Below, one piece after another: positions 6,750 to 12,112 of a stretch of DNA of 12,112 nucleotides. The stretch's first letter is position 1. Every line of letters begins with the position of its first letter. The notes below the pieces were generated by a model. It ran no database searches. It was not told the origin of the DNA and saw only the letters and a list, made by a program, of their open reading frames with translations. Position numbers and translations under genes: made by a program. This stretch comes from Acidobacteriota bacterium (GTDB lineage Bacteria > Acidobacteriota > Aminicenantia > UBA2199). Where the stretch lies: contig JAQUQF010000027.1 in assembly GCA_028749105.1 (NCBI GenBank), forward strand, positions 1-12,112, written 5' to 3'.

Positions 6750-6766
6750 AGCAACTTGCATGCCAA
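6750..6766 (-). promoter_or_regulatory. Candidate sigma-54 (RpoN) promoter for the large secreted protein
   Basis: The minus strand reads TTGGCATGCAAGTTGCT. The consensus is YTGGCACGRNNNTTGCW, and this matches at every defined position except two, with the near-invariant GG (6764-6763) and GC (6752-6751) exactly 10 bases apart. The predicted start near 6740 leaves a leader of about 50 bases to the ATG at 6686, which has its own AGGAGGA. No enhancer-binding-protein site could be identified with confidence. Confidence 0.6.
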
Positions 6767-6909
6767 GAATAAGTGCTTTGTTATCGGCATTTTTTCCTTT
6801 TGGAAAGAGAATGGGGTAAATAATCGGGGAAAAAAGTTACAAAAAATGTCACTGCTGGGATTCGCGGACCTTTCATAAGCACCTGGTCGCAGGGAAGAAT
6901 AATCTCTTC

Positions 6910-6928
6910 CATAATGATAATGGTAATC
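6910..6928. promoter_or_regulatory. Fur-box-like operator
   Basis: CATAATGATAATGGTAATC matches the classical 19-base Fur box GATAATGATAATCATTATC at 15 of 19 positions by direct comparison, including an unbroken 11-base run. It covers the -10 hexamer of the upstream promoter (6920-6925) and the expected start site, the usual geometry for repression. The site also fits related Fur-family regulators, so the metal or signal is not certain. Confidence 0.5.
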
Positions 6929-6948
6929 TAAAACGATCGATACGTCAA
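6920..6948 (-). promoter_or_regulatory. Sigma-70-like promoter, distal promoter of the large secreted protein
   Basis: On the minus strand, TTGACG (6948-6943, 5 of 6 to consensus) and TACCAT (6925-6920, 4 of 6) are separated by exactly 17 bases. Transcription would begin near 6913 and leave a leader of about 227 bases before the ATG at 6686, in a stretch with no convincing gene. It lies 30 bases past the end of the PiT gene. Confidence 0.5.
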
Positions 6949-6977
6949 CCGTTCTGGTGACAGTTTAAATTGGTCGG

Positions 6978-8510
6978 TTATTTGCCGTTTACGGCATCAG
7001 GGGGCTTGCTGGTCCGGAAAATCTGCACCAGCAGCTGCCTCCTGGCCGCCAGATCCAGATTGAATTGACGGTTGGCCGCCGTCTCCGGCCGGGGTTTCCA
7101 TTCGTCCGAAATGCGCTCGAGAGCAGCGAACAATTGCCAGCCGTAGGTGTATTTTTCCATGTCGATCCACAGCAGGGCTTCGATCTGCCCCTGGCTGAAT
7201 TTCTTGGCATCGACCTTCCGGGAGCGCAGGCGCGGATCCATCACGATGTCCACGACTTCCGAGGCACGGACGACCGTTTGCCTTTGCCGGCGGGTCAAAC
7301 GGGTGTTGCTTTTTAGCAGGTCGTCAAGGACAGATGACTCGGGAATGACCCGATAGCGGATCCGCGCGATCTCGCTTGTATCCATTTCCTTGCCCAGATG
7401 CTCCAGGACATGGCGATCGATCAGATAGCCGACCGGATGCTGGCGCTGAACCGCCTGCTGCTCGGCCGTAAGGTAGACCTGCTGGTTGAAAACGTTCTGC
7501 AGCACGAACAGCCCGAAAAACGTGACCACACCGGCAAGGAGCGGCGTGGCCAGCCAGCCCAGCGCGATGTCCCCCAGGACCTTGTAGCGGATCCCCCTGC
7601 CCCTGCGGACAATGCTGATGCCAATGATGCCGCCGATGACCGCCTGCGAGCTGGAAATGGGGACCAGCGGGATGGTCGGCAGGCCGTGCGTCAGCAGCCA
7701 GCTTTCCAGCGTCCGCGAAGAAAACAGAAAAAGGACGAGCGATTCGGCCAGTACGACGACAAAAGCCGCCAGCGGGGAAATTTTCAGCAGATCGTTGCCG
7801 ACGGTCTGGATGACCCGGCGCGAATAGGTGAAAACGCCGACGGCGATGGCGACGGCGCCCAGGAAAAAGAGCTGCTGGACGCCGGTCAGCGTGAACAGGC
7901 CGGCCAGGGTGACATCATGAAAAGGGGTGACCGCGACAAAAACCCCCATGACATTGGCGATGTTGTTCGCCCCCAGGCTGTAGGCTCCGAAGGCGCCGAC
8001 GATGATCAGCCCGGTGCGCGTGTAGGAGTCGAGAGTCAGAAGATGGATGCGGGACCGTTTCAGCACGCCACGCAGCAGCCAATATAGAAAGGCCGAGATC
8101 AATGCCGTGAGCAGGATCGACGCCCCCCAGCTGAAAACGATCCGTGTCAATGAGCGAAAATCGGTGACGGAGCCGGAAAACAGGTTCCAGCCCAGGATGG
8201 CGCCGATGATGGCCTGCGAGGTCGACACCGGCAGCTTCAGCTTGGTCATCCAGTATACGGACAGCGCAGTGGCCAGGGTGACCATGAAGGCGCCGGCCAT
8301 GGCGTTCACCGCGCCCAGCTTCTCGAGGGTCGCCGATGTCCCGGACCCGCCGAAGACCGCGCCCAGGATGACGAACAGGCTGCAGATGGAAGCGGCCGTC
8401 TTGAAGCGGACCATCCTGGAGGCGACGGCGGTCCCGAACACGTTGGCGGCATGGTTGGCCCCCAGCGACCAGCCCAGGAAAAGTCCGCCGATGAGATAGA
8501 TGTAGATCAT
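6978..8510 (-). CDS. pit: PiT-family inorganic phosphate transporter
   Basis: This inner-membrane symporter (Pho4 family) is expected to import phosphate as a metal-phosphate or with cations. The two inverted-repeat halves carry the family signatures: GANHAANVFG (residues 17-26) with PVSTSQAIIGAILG (94-107), and GANNIANVMG (180-189) with PISSSQAVIGGIIG (284-297). Hydrophobic helices run to about residue 340. After them comes a charged, probably cytosolic tail of about 170 residues (341-510), which is unusually long for the family. The frame is open to 8579, but the start at 8510 puts the first helix at the N-terminus as usual and lies 13 bases after the DUF47 stop. The Shine-Dalgarno there is weak, so translation may be coupled. 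It pairs with the DUF47 gene upstream. Confidence 0.9.
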   Translation of the reverse strand: MIYIYLIGGLFLGWSLGANHAANVFGTAVASRMVRFKTAASICSLFVILGAVFGGSGTSATLEKLGAVNAMAGAFMVTLATALSVYWMTKLKLPVSTSQAIIGAILGWNLFSGSVTDFRSLTRIVFSWGASILLTALISAFLYWLLRGVLKRSRIHLLTLDSYTRTGLIIVGAFGAYSLGANNIANVMGVFVAVTPFHDVTLAGLFTLTGVQQLFFLGAVAIAVGVFTYSRRVIQTVGNDLLKISPLAAFVVVLAESLVLFLFSSRTLESWLLTHGLPTIPLVPISSSQAVIGGIIGISIVRRGRGIRYKVLGDIALGWLATPLLAGVVTFFGLFVLQNVFNQQVYLTAEQQAVQRQHPVGYLIDRHVLEHLGKEMDTSEIARIRYRVIPESSVLDDLLKSNTRLTRRQRQTVVRASEVVDIVMDPRLRSRKVDAKKFSQGQIEALLWIDMEKYTYGWQLFAALERISDEWKPRPETAANRQFNLDLAARRQLLVQIFRTSKPPDAVNGK

Positions 8511-8523
8511 GGGCCGTGCCGCT

Positions 8524-9171
8524 TCAGAAGTTGCGCTTGATCGTGCTGATGCCCAGGCGATCGGCGACGTCTTCGGCATGGTCGGAGATGTCCTCGATAT
8601 GCAGGGCGAAATAGCGCAGGTGGATCTTCTGGCTCAAGTCGAGTTCGGAGGCGAAAATACGGCGCTTGAGGCGGTCGCTGATCTTGTCCGCTTCCTTCTC
8701 ATAAAAATAGACTTTGTGCAGATAGTTCTTCACCATGTTGAAATCGTGAAAAAAGGCGCGGACGGCCGTCACCAGGCTCTCGGCCGAATTCATGCAGACA
8801 TCGGCAAGCGCGAGATAGTCCGCGTCGTATTCGGCGGGGATCACCGGCATCTCCACCGAAAACTGGGTCAGCGATTTTTTTTCGGCATTGATCACGGTGT
8901 CCATGTTTTCCAGCAGCCCCAGGACATCGCCGCGGATCTCGGGGATCAGCGAATACATGTAGAGCTGGCTTTCGATGTCGTGCCGGAGTTCGTCGGCCCG
9001 GTTCTCCAATTTGGAGATTTCGCCGATCGTGCCTTCGAACAGATCGATCTCGCCGTCCAGGTACTTCTTGATGCCGTTTTTGAAAATGATCGAACTGCGG
9101 CTGACCGTATCCAGGAATTCATCGATCTGCGTTTCCAGCACCTTCGATTTCTTCGAATGAATGAAGCTCAT
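8524..9171 (-). CDS. DUF47 (PhoU-like) protein partnered with PiT
   Basis: This 215-residue all-helical cytosolic protein matches the DUF47/TIGR00153 family, which resembles PhoU. Family-type features are the long helix with DLFEGTIGEISKLENRADEL (about residues 43-62), YEKEADKISDRLKRRIF near 158-174 and the closing HIEDISDHAEDVADRL (191-206). Conserved acidic E/D-x-x-x-D pairs of this kind bind metal clusters in PhoU-like proteins. Members are commonly encoded next to PiT transporters and are thought to control their activity. The start has GGGAG (9177-9181) 5 bases upstream and a promoter in the 71-base gap before it. First gene of a two-gene phosphate uptake operon. Confidence 0.9.
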   Translation of the reverse strand: MSFIHSKKSKVLETQIDEFLDTVSRSSIIFKNGIKKYLDGEIDLFEGTIGEISKLENRADELRHDIESQLYMYSLIPEIRGDVLGLLENMDTVINAEKKSLTQFSVEMPVIPAEYDADYLALADVCMNSAESLVTAVRAFFHDFNMVKNYLHKVYFYEKEADKISDRLKRRIFASELDLSQKIHLRYFALHIEDISDHAEDVADRLGISTIKRNF

Positions 9172-9194
9172 TTTTTCTCCCGCATGGGCAATGG

Positions 9195-9207
9195 GCTACA
9201 GTGTAGC
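9195..9207. repeat. 13-bp palindrome over the DUF47-pit promoter
   Basis: GCTACA-G-TGTAGC is a perfect inverted repeat with a one-base centre. It spans the -10 hexamer (9200-9205) and the expected start site near 9193. This is a repressor-like position, and could also form a small hairpin at the 5' end of the transcript. It does not resemble a Pho box. Confidence 0.5.
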
Positions 9208-9228
9208 GCCATTTATTATTTTTGGCAA
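9200..9228 (-). promoter_or_regulatory. Sigma-70-like promoter of the DUF47-pit operon
   Basis: On the minus strand, TTGCCA (9228-9223, 5 of 6 to consensus) and TACACT (9205-9200, 4 of 6) are 17 bases apart with an AT-rich spacer. Transcription starting near 9193 gives a leader of about 22 bases holding the GGGAG site at 9177-9181. It lies wholly in the 71-base intergenic gap. Confidence 0.6.
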
Positions 9229-9242
9229 CGGGCGACCGGCGA

Positions 9243-9974
9243 TCAGGCCTTCGTTCCGGCGGCGTCCCCCCCGCTTTTCAGCAGGTCGCGGAAAAAAACG
9301 AGATAGGCGACCGCCAAAACGATCAGGGCCAGGAGAAGCAGCTTCGATTTTTTCGTGCTTTTGAATGTGCAGGCCAACGCGATCTCGTCCCCGAGCTTGA
9401 CGTCGTCGGCGGCAATGCGGACGATGTCCTGGCCGTCCTTCCTGGAAAACGCGTACGGGAAGGCCGTTCCGGACTTCCTGGCTTTCGGGGAAAAACTGCT
9501 GACGGCATTGAACACAAACCCGCCGGGAAGAACGAGTTCCGCCGAAAACATTTCGATGCGGGCGAACGTCACGTTCACGAAGCGGTAGCCCAGTTCCCTG
9601 TTGCCGAACGGGGCGGACGGACCGCCACCGGCAAAATAATTTTTCACCCGGAAAGAAATTTCCAACTCTGCCGGCGGCGTGCCGCTTGCGGAAAAATCCA
9701 GGGCCACGAAATAATTGCCCTTGTTCTCCACCTGGCGGACGGCGTCGGGGGCGATCCCCCGCGCCTGCAGGTTCAGCAGCGCTGCCTGGCGCACGGGGAT
9801 TCGGATCGTGGGTTCCGCCTGGCCGGCAAGCACCAGCGACAAGCGGACCGCGGCGGAACCGTCGCTGTGGAGAACGACCGTTTCGTCATAGCGGGAAAGT
9901 TCACCGCCGTATGCCGGCGCGAACGCTCCCAGGCAAAGGACGAACAGGCAGCAGGACAGCACTCGCTTCATCAT
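9243..9974 (-). CDS. Membrane-anchored periplasmic protein of unknown function
   Basis: I do not recognise a family. The 243-residue product has a signal peptide (MMKR, then a hydrophobic Cys-rich core, likely cut near APAYG|GELS). A strand-rich periplasmic region follows (about 24-205), opening RYDETVVLHSDGSAAVRLSL, somewhat like the first strands of DUF2207-type proteins. One C-terminal transmembrane helix (about 212-228) ends in a 15-residue Lys/Arg-containing tail, consistent with cytosolic placement. Two starts are credible. The ATG at 9974 has GGAG (9984-9987) nine bases upstream. The ATG at 9995 overlaps the transporter's TGA as ATGA and adds seven residues. I prefer 9974. Tight linkage to the DASS transporter suggests an accessory role, but this is inference. 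Confidence 0.7.
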   Translation of the reverse strand: MMKRVLSCCLFVLCLGAFAPAYGGELSRYDETVVLHSDGSAAVRLSLVLAGQAEPTIRIPVRQAALLNLQARGIAPDAVRQVENKGNYFVALDFSASGTPPAELEISFRVKNYFAGGGPSAPFGNRELGYRFVNVTFARIEMFSAELVLPGGFVFNAVSSFSPKARKSGTAFPYAFSRKDGQDIVRIAADDVKLGDEIALACTFKSTKKSKLLLLALIVLAVAYLVFFRDLLKSGGDAAGTKA

Positions 9975-9991
9975 GGCATTCGTCTCCGTGC

Positions 9992-11584
9992 TCATGGCGT
10001 GATGCCCAGCCATCTGAACCAGGTGAATCCGGCGATGGTCAGGATGACGATCCCCAGGGTGGCCACGATGAAGCCATATTTGATATTGTCGAGGACCGAA
10101 TACTGCCCGGTACTGAACAGGATGACGTTCGGCTTGGCGTTGATCGGCAGCGTGACCACCCAGTCGGTGGTGAAGGCCGCCGGCAGCGCCAGTGCCAGAA
10201 CCGGGAAGCCGAGTTGCTGGGCGACGGCGATGACCATGGGCATCATGATGATGACGCGCATGGTCTTGCTGGTGAAGACAATGTGGGCGTACATGTTGAC
10301 GGCGATGATGACGACATAGACGACCCAGAAATTGGTTCCCTTGCCGATGTGAAACGACTCAAAAAGATTGCCGATCGCCCAGCGCGCCGCTCCCGAGTTG
10401 TCAAGGGCGAGCCCGCCCGCGTAGGCGCCGGCGCTGAACAGCATCAGGTGCCAGGGGATGTCGGCCTCGTTCCACTTGATGATGCCGATCCTGGGCAGGA
10501 AGGTGATCACCGCCCCGACCATCGCCGCCATCACCGGATCGACCTGAAAGCCGAACCAGGCCATGTGAAAGCGATCGCTCACCCACAGGAAAATGACCAG
10601 CCCGAATATGATCGCCGCTTTCTTTTCCTGAAAGGATATCTTCCCCATGCGCCCGAGCTGGCGCTTGAGGGTATCGATACCGCCCTGGATGCTCGGTTTT
10701 CGTTCTTCGGGCTTCAGGCGGAAAAGCAGCTTGGGGCCAATGAACCAGGCAATGGCCATGGTAACGATCACGACCGGCAGGTTGGCGAACATCCAGTCGG
10801 TATAGAACACCTTCTCCCCGCTCAGCGACAGGATCAGGGAAATGGCGATCAGGTTGGCCGTGCTGCCCGTCATGAAGCCGGAGGAGAAAATGTTGATGCC
10901 CAGGAGGTTCTGCAGGAAAAGGTTTTTGCCGAAATTGTTCGACTTGTCGCTGGTGGAACCGTAGATCGCCGCCACCACCAGCATGAGCGGCAGGGTCATG
11001 ACCGCGCGCGGGGCCGTCGCCGGGATCAGCGGGGCCAGGCAAAGCTGCAGGACGATGAAGGCGAACAGCATGGTGGAGGCGTTGTGGCCGAAACGGATGA
11101 TCAGGTTCAGGGCCAGCCGCCGGGCCAGGTTGGTCTTCACCAGGATGGAACTCAGGACGAAGGCCATGACATTCAGCCAGATCACGTCATAACCGAGCAC
11201 CCCCAGCACGTGGTCCTGGTCCCAGGCGTCGGTGAAAACCAGGGCGAGCATCAGGATCAGGGAGGTGAGATAGGTGGGAACCGGCTCGCAGATCCACCAG
11301 ACCAGGGCCAGGGAGAAGCAGGCCAGGACGGCCTGGCCGGCGGCGGTCAGGCCGGCCGGGGTCGGCATGTAGAACAGCAGCAGGAAAACGGCGATGCCCA
11401 GGGGGAAACCCAGGTATTTCATCCACTTTTCGGTCGCGTTCGCTTTCCGCTCCGGAATGGTCGCCAGCTTGTGCTTGTCCAGGTCCAGCAGCTCGTCCAG
11501 TTTGCGGTTGGCCTCATCCACCTCCGCTGTATCCCGATGGACCGGGGCGGTGCTCAAACCGCTCCGGCCCGCTTCATTGCCCAT
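9992..11584 (-). CDS. DASS/SLC13-family anion (dicarboxylate-type) transporter
   Basis: This 530-residue multi-spanning inner-membrane protein is of the divalent anion:sodium symporter family, resembling the 2-oxoglutarate/malate translocator branch. Supporting segments are WWICEPVPTYLTSLI (96-110), IPATAPRAVMTLP (187-199), FMTGSTANLIAISLI (237-251), DIPWHLMLFSAGAYAGGLAL (375-394) and PINAKPNVILFSTGQY (480-495). The ion-binding Ser-Asn-Thr motifs of the family appear altered: PAT near 188-190 and SKT near 439-441. A charged cytosolic N-terminal stretch (about 1-55) precedes the first helix. The ATG at 11584 has only a weak GC-rich Shine-Dalgarno and lies 24 bases after the CYTH gene. The substrate is not determinable; a C4-dicarboxylate or related anion is the family default. 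Confidence 0.85.
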   Translation of the reverse strand: MGNEAGRSGLSTAPVHRDTAEVDEANRKLDELLDLDKHKLATIPERKANATEKWMKYLGFPLGIAVFLLLFYMPTPAGLTAAGQAVLACFSLALVWWICEPVPTYLTSLILMLALVFTDAWDQDHVLGVLGYDVIWLNVMAFVLSSILVKTNLARRLALNLIIRFGHNASTMLFAFIVLQLCLAPLIPATAPRAVMTLPLMLVVAAIYGSTSDKSNNFGKNLFLQNLLGINIFSSGFMTGSTANLIAISLILSLSGEKVFYTDWMFANLPVVIVTMAIAWFIGPKLLFRLKPEERKPSIQGGIDTLKRQLGRMGKISFQEKKAAIIFGLVIFLWVSDRFHMAWFGFQVDPVMAAMVGAVITFLPRIGIIKWNEADIPWHLMLFSAGAYAGGLALDNSGAARWAIGNLFESFHIGKGTNFWVVYVVIIAVNMYAHIVFTSKTMRVIIMMPMVIAVAQQLGFPVLALALPAAFTTDWVVTLPINAKPNVILFSTGQYSVLDNIKYGFIVATLGIVILTIAGFTWFRWLGITP

Positions 11585-11608
11585 GTCAGCGACCGCCCCC
11601 GCTCTTTC

Positions 11609-12079
11609 TTACTCTTGCCATTTTTTATACGGGTGCCGGATCAAATTGGAATTGAAATAACGGGGATCTCCGGAAACCTCGGCGCCGATCCAGTCGGGGA
11701 GATCGATCTTCTGCTTTTCATCGGCCAGCTCGACCTCGGCCACGACCAGGCCTTCATTCTCTCCGAAGAACTCGTCCACTTCGAAGACAAGGGCGCCGAC
11801 CGCGATTTTATAGCGCTTCTTCTCGATGAGCGGCTTTTCGCAGATCTCGTCGAGCATGATGTTGGCGTCTTCGACGGAGATCTCGTATTCGAACTCCGAG
11901 CGCGACACACCCTTGGTGATGCCCTTGATGGTCAGGAAGCCCTCTTTTTCGATCGTGCGCACGCGGACGACCCGTTCCTTTGCCGAGGAGAGGTAGCCCT
12001 GGCGGTACACCGTTCCTTTCGCGGCCGCCTTCCATTGTTCCCCGTTGACCAGGAATTTTCTTTCAATTTCTTTGCCCAT
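11609..12079 (-). CDS. CYTH-domain protein, probable triphosphatase
   Basis: This 156-residue cytosolic protein has the signature GKEIERKFLV at residues 2-11 that names the CYTH fold. Other expected tunnel residues are visible: R39/R41 (VVRVRT), K52 (LTIKG), E62/E64/E66 (SEFEYEI), K87/K88/R89 (EKKRYKI), E100/D102 (FEVDEF) and E115/E117 (AEVEL). The family forms a beta-barrel tunnel that hydrolyses inorganic triphosphate or thiamine triphosphate with divalent metal; a few members are adenylate cyclases. Length fits a single-domain prokaryotic member with no CHAD domain. The start has AAGGA at 12086-12090 with six-base spacing. It is the first gene of the unit with the DASS transporter and the unknown membrane protein. 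Confidence 0.9.
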   Translation of the reverse strand: MGKEIERKFLVNGEQWKAAAKGTVYRQGYLSSAKERVVRVRTIEKEGFLTIKGITKGVSRSEFEYEISVEDANIMLDEICEKPLIEKKRYKIAVGALVFEVDEFFGENEGLVVAEVELADEKQKIDLPDWIGAEVSGDPRYFNSNLIRHPYKKWQE

Positions 12080-12093
12080 GATTTTTCCTTGTT

Positions 12094-12102
12094 AGTATAC
12101 CA
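12094..12102 (-). promoter_or_regulatory. Possible extended -10 for the CYTH gene
   Basis: The minus strand reads TGGTATACT, an extended -10 (TGN-TATACT). The matching -35 would lie beyond the window edge. The start site would fall near 12087, leaving almost no room for the Shine-Dalgarno at 12086-12090, so this may be chance or a nearly leaderless promoter. Confidence 0.25.
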
Positions 12103-12112
12103 CGGGAGCAGG

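Noticed and set aside
6781..6876. 31-codon minus-strand frame in the leader of the secreted protein, preceded by AGGTG
   Set aside because: A frame this short is expected by chance in AT-rich sequence; composition is unremarkable and there is no supporting conservation, so a leader peptide is not claimed.
7398..8087. 229-codon plus-strand frame opposite pit
   Set aside because: Asp/Gln/Arg-rich complement of membrane-helix codons; no ribosome site seen.
8511..8579. Longer start for the PiT protein (23 extra residues from 8579)
   Set aside because: It would overlap DUF47 by 56 bases and add a polar stretch before the first membrane helix that the family does not have.
8509..10319. Overlapping plus-strand frames of 265 and 365 codons opposite DUF47, the unknown membrane protein and the DASS gene
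   Set aside because: They cross several real gene boundaries on the other strand and look like no known protein.
1..12112. tRNA, rRNA, CRISPR, insertion sequence or prophage elements
   Set aside because: No cloverleaf-like segment, regularly spaced short repeats, transposase or phage gene was seen on either strand.

Overview
The window looks like chromosomal DNA from a GC-rich Gram-negative (diderm) bacterium. It has type IV prepilins, Sec signal peptides and Shine-Dalgarno sites of the AGGAGG type. The most telling clue to lineage is a roughly 235-residue module, present twice at the C-terminus of a large secreted protein (units opening VLPEVIWAP and VMPEAIWAL). From memory, I associate such modules with Candidatus Aminicenantota (OP8) and their relatives. 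I could not search a database, so this placement is tentative. There are eleven genes, one of them cut by the left edge. I see no tRNA, rRNA, insertion sequence, CRISPR array or phage gene.

Left region (1-2433, minus strand): a tightly packed minor-pilin operon. It is transcribed as a PilV-like prepilin, a PilW-like prepilin, an unusually long PilX/GspK-like protein, then a further prepilin that runs off the edge. Genes overlap or sit within 2 bases, which implies translational coupling. Diverging from it (2710-3305, plus strand) are a secreted ComEA-like helix-hairpin-helix protein and a small DUF6429-like protein, closed by a strong intrinsic terminator at 3333-3362. Prepilins next to a secreted DNA-binding HhH protein suggest a type IV pilus with a role in DNA uptake. 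The 276-base divergent region holds several inverted repeats and promoter-like elements.

Middle (3384-6977, minus strand): one monocistronic gene for an 1100-residue secreted protein. It has a probable seven-bladed beta-propeller, a Kre9/KNH-like Ig domain, a PKD-like domain and the two tandem modules. Its 291-base upstream region carries a good sigma-54 (-24/-12) site. Further upstream is a sigma-70-like promoter whose -10 lies under a Fur-box-like sequence.

Right region (6978-12112, minus strand): two transport units. A CYTH-domain protein (probable triphosphatase), a DASS/SLC13-type anion transporter and a membrane-anchored periplasmic protein of unknown function form one apparent operon. 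A DUF47 (PhoU-like) protein and a PiT phosphate transporter follow. They have their own sigma-70-like promoter in the 71-base gap, with a 13-base palindrome over the -10. The likely themes are phosphate and dicarboxylate-type anion uptake, and polyphosphate or triphosphate metabolism.

Most long open frames on the opposite strands are by-products of high GC content and were discarded.
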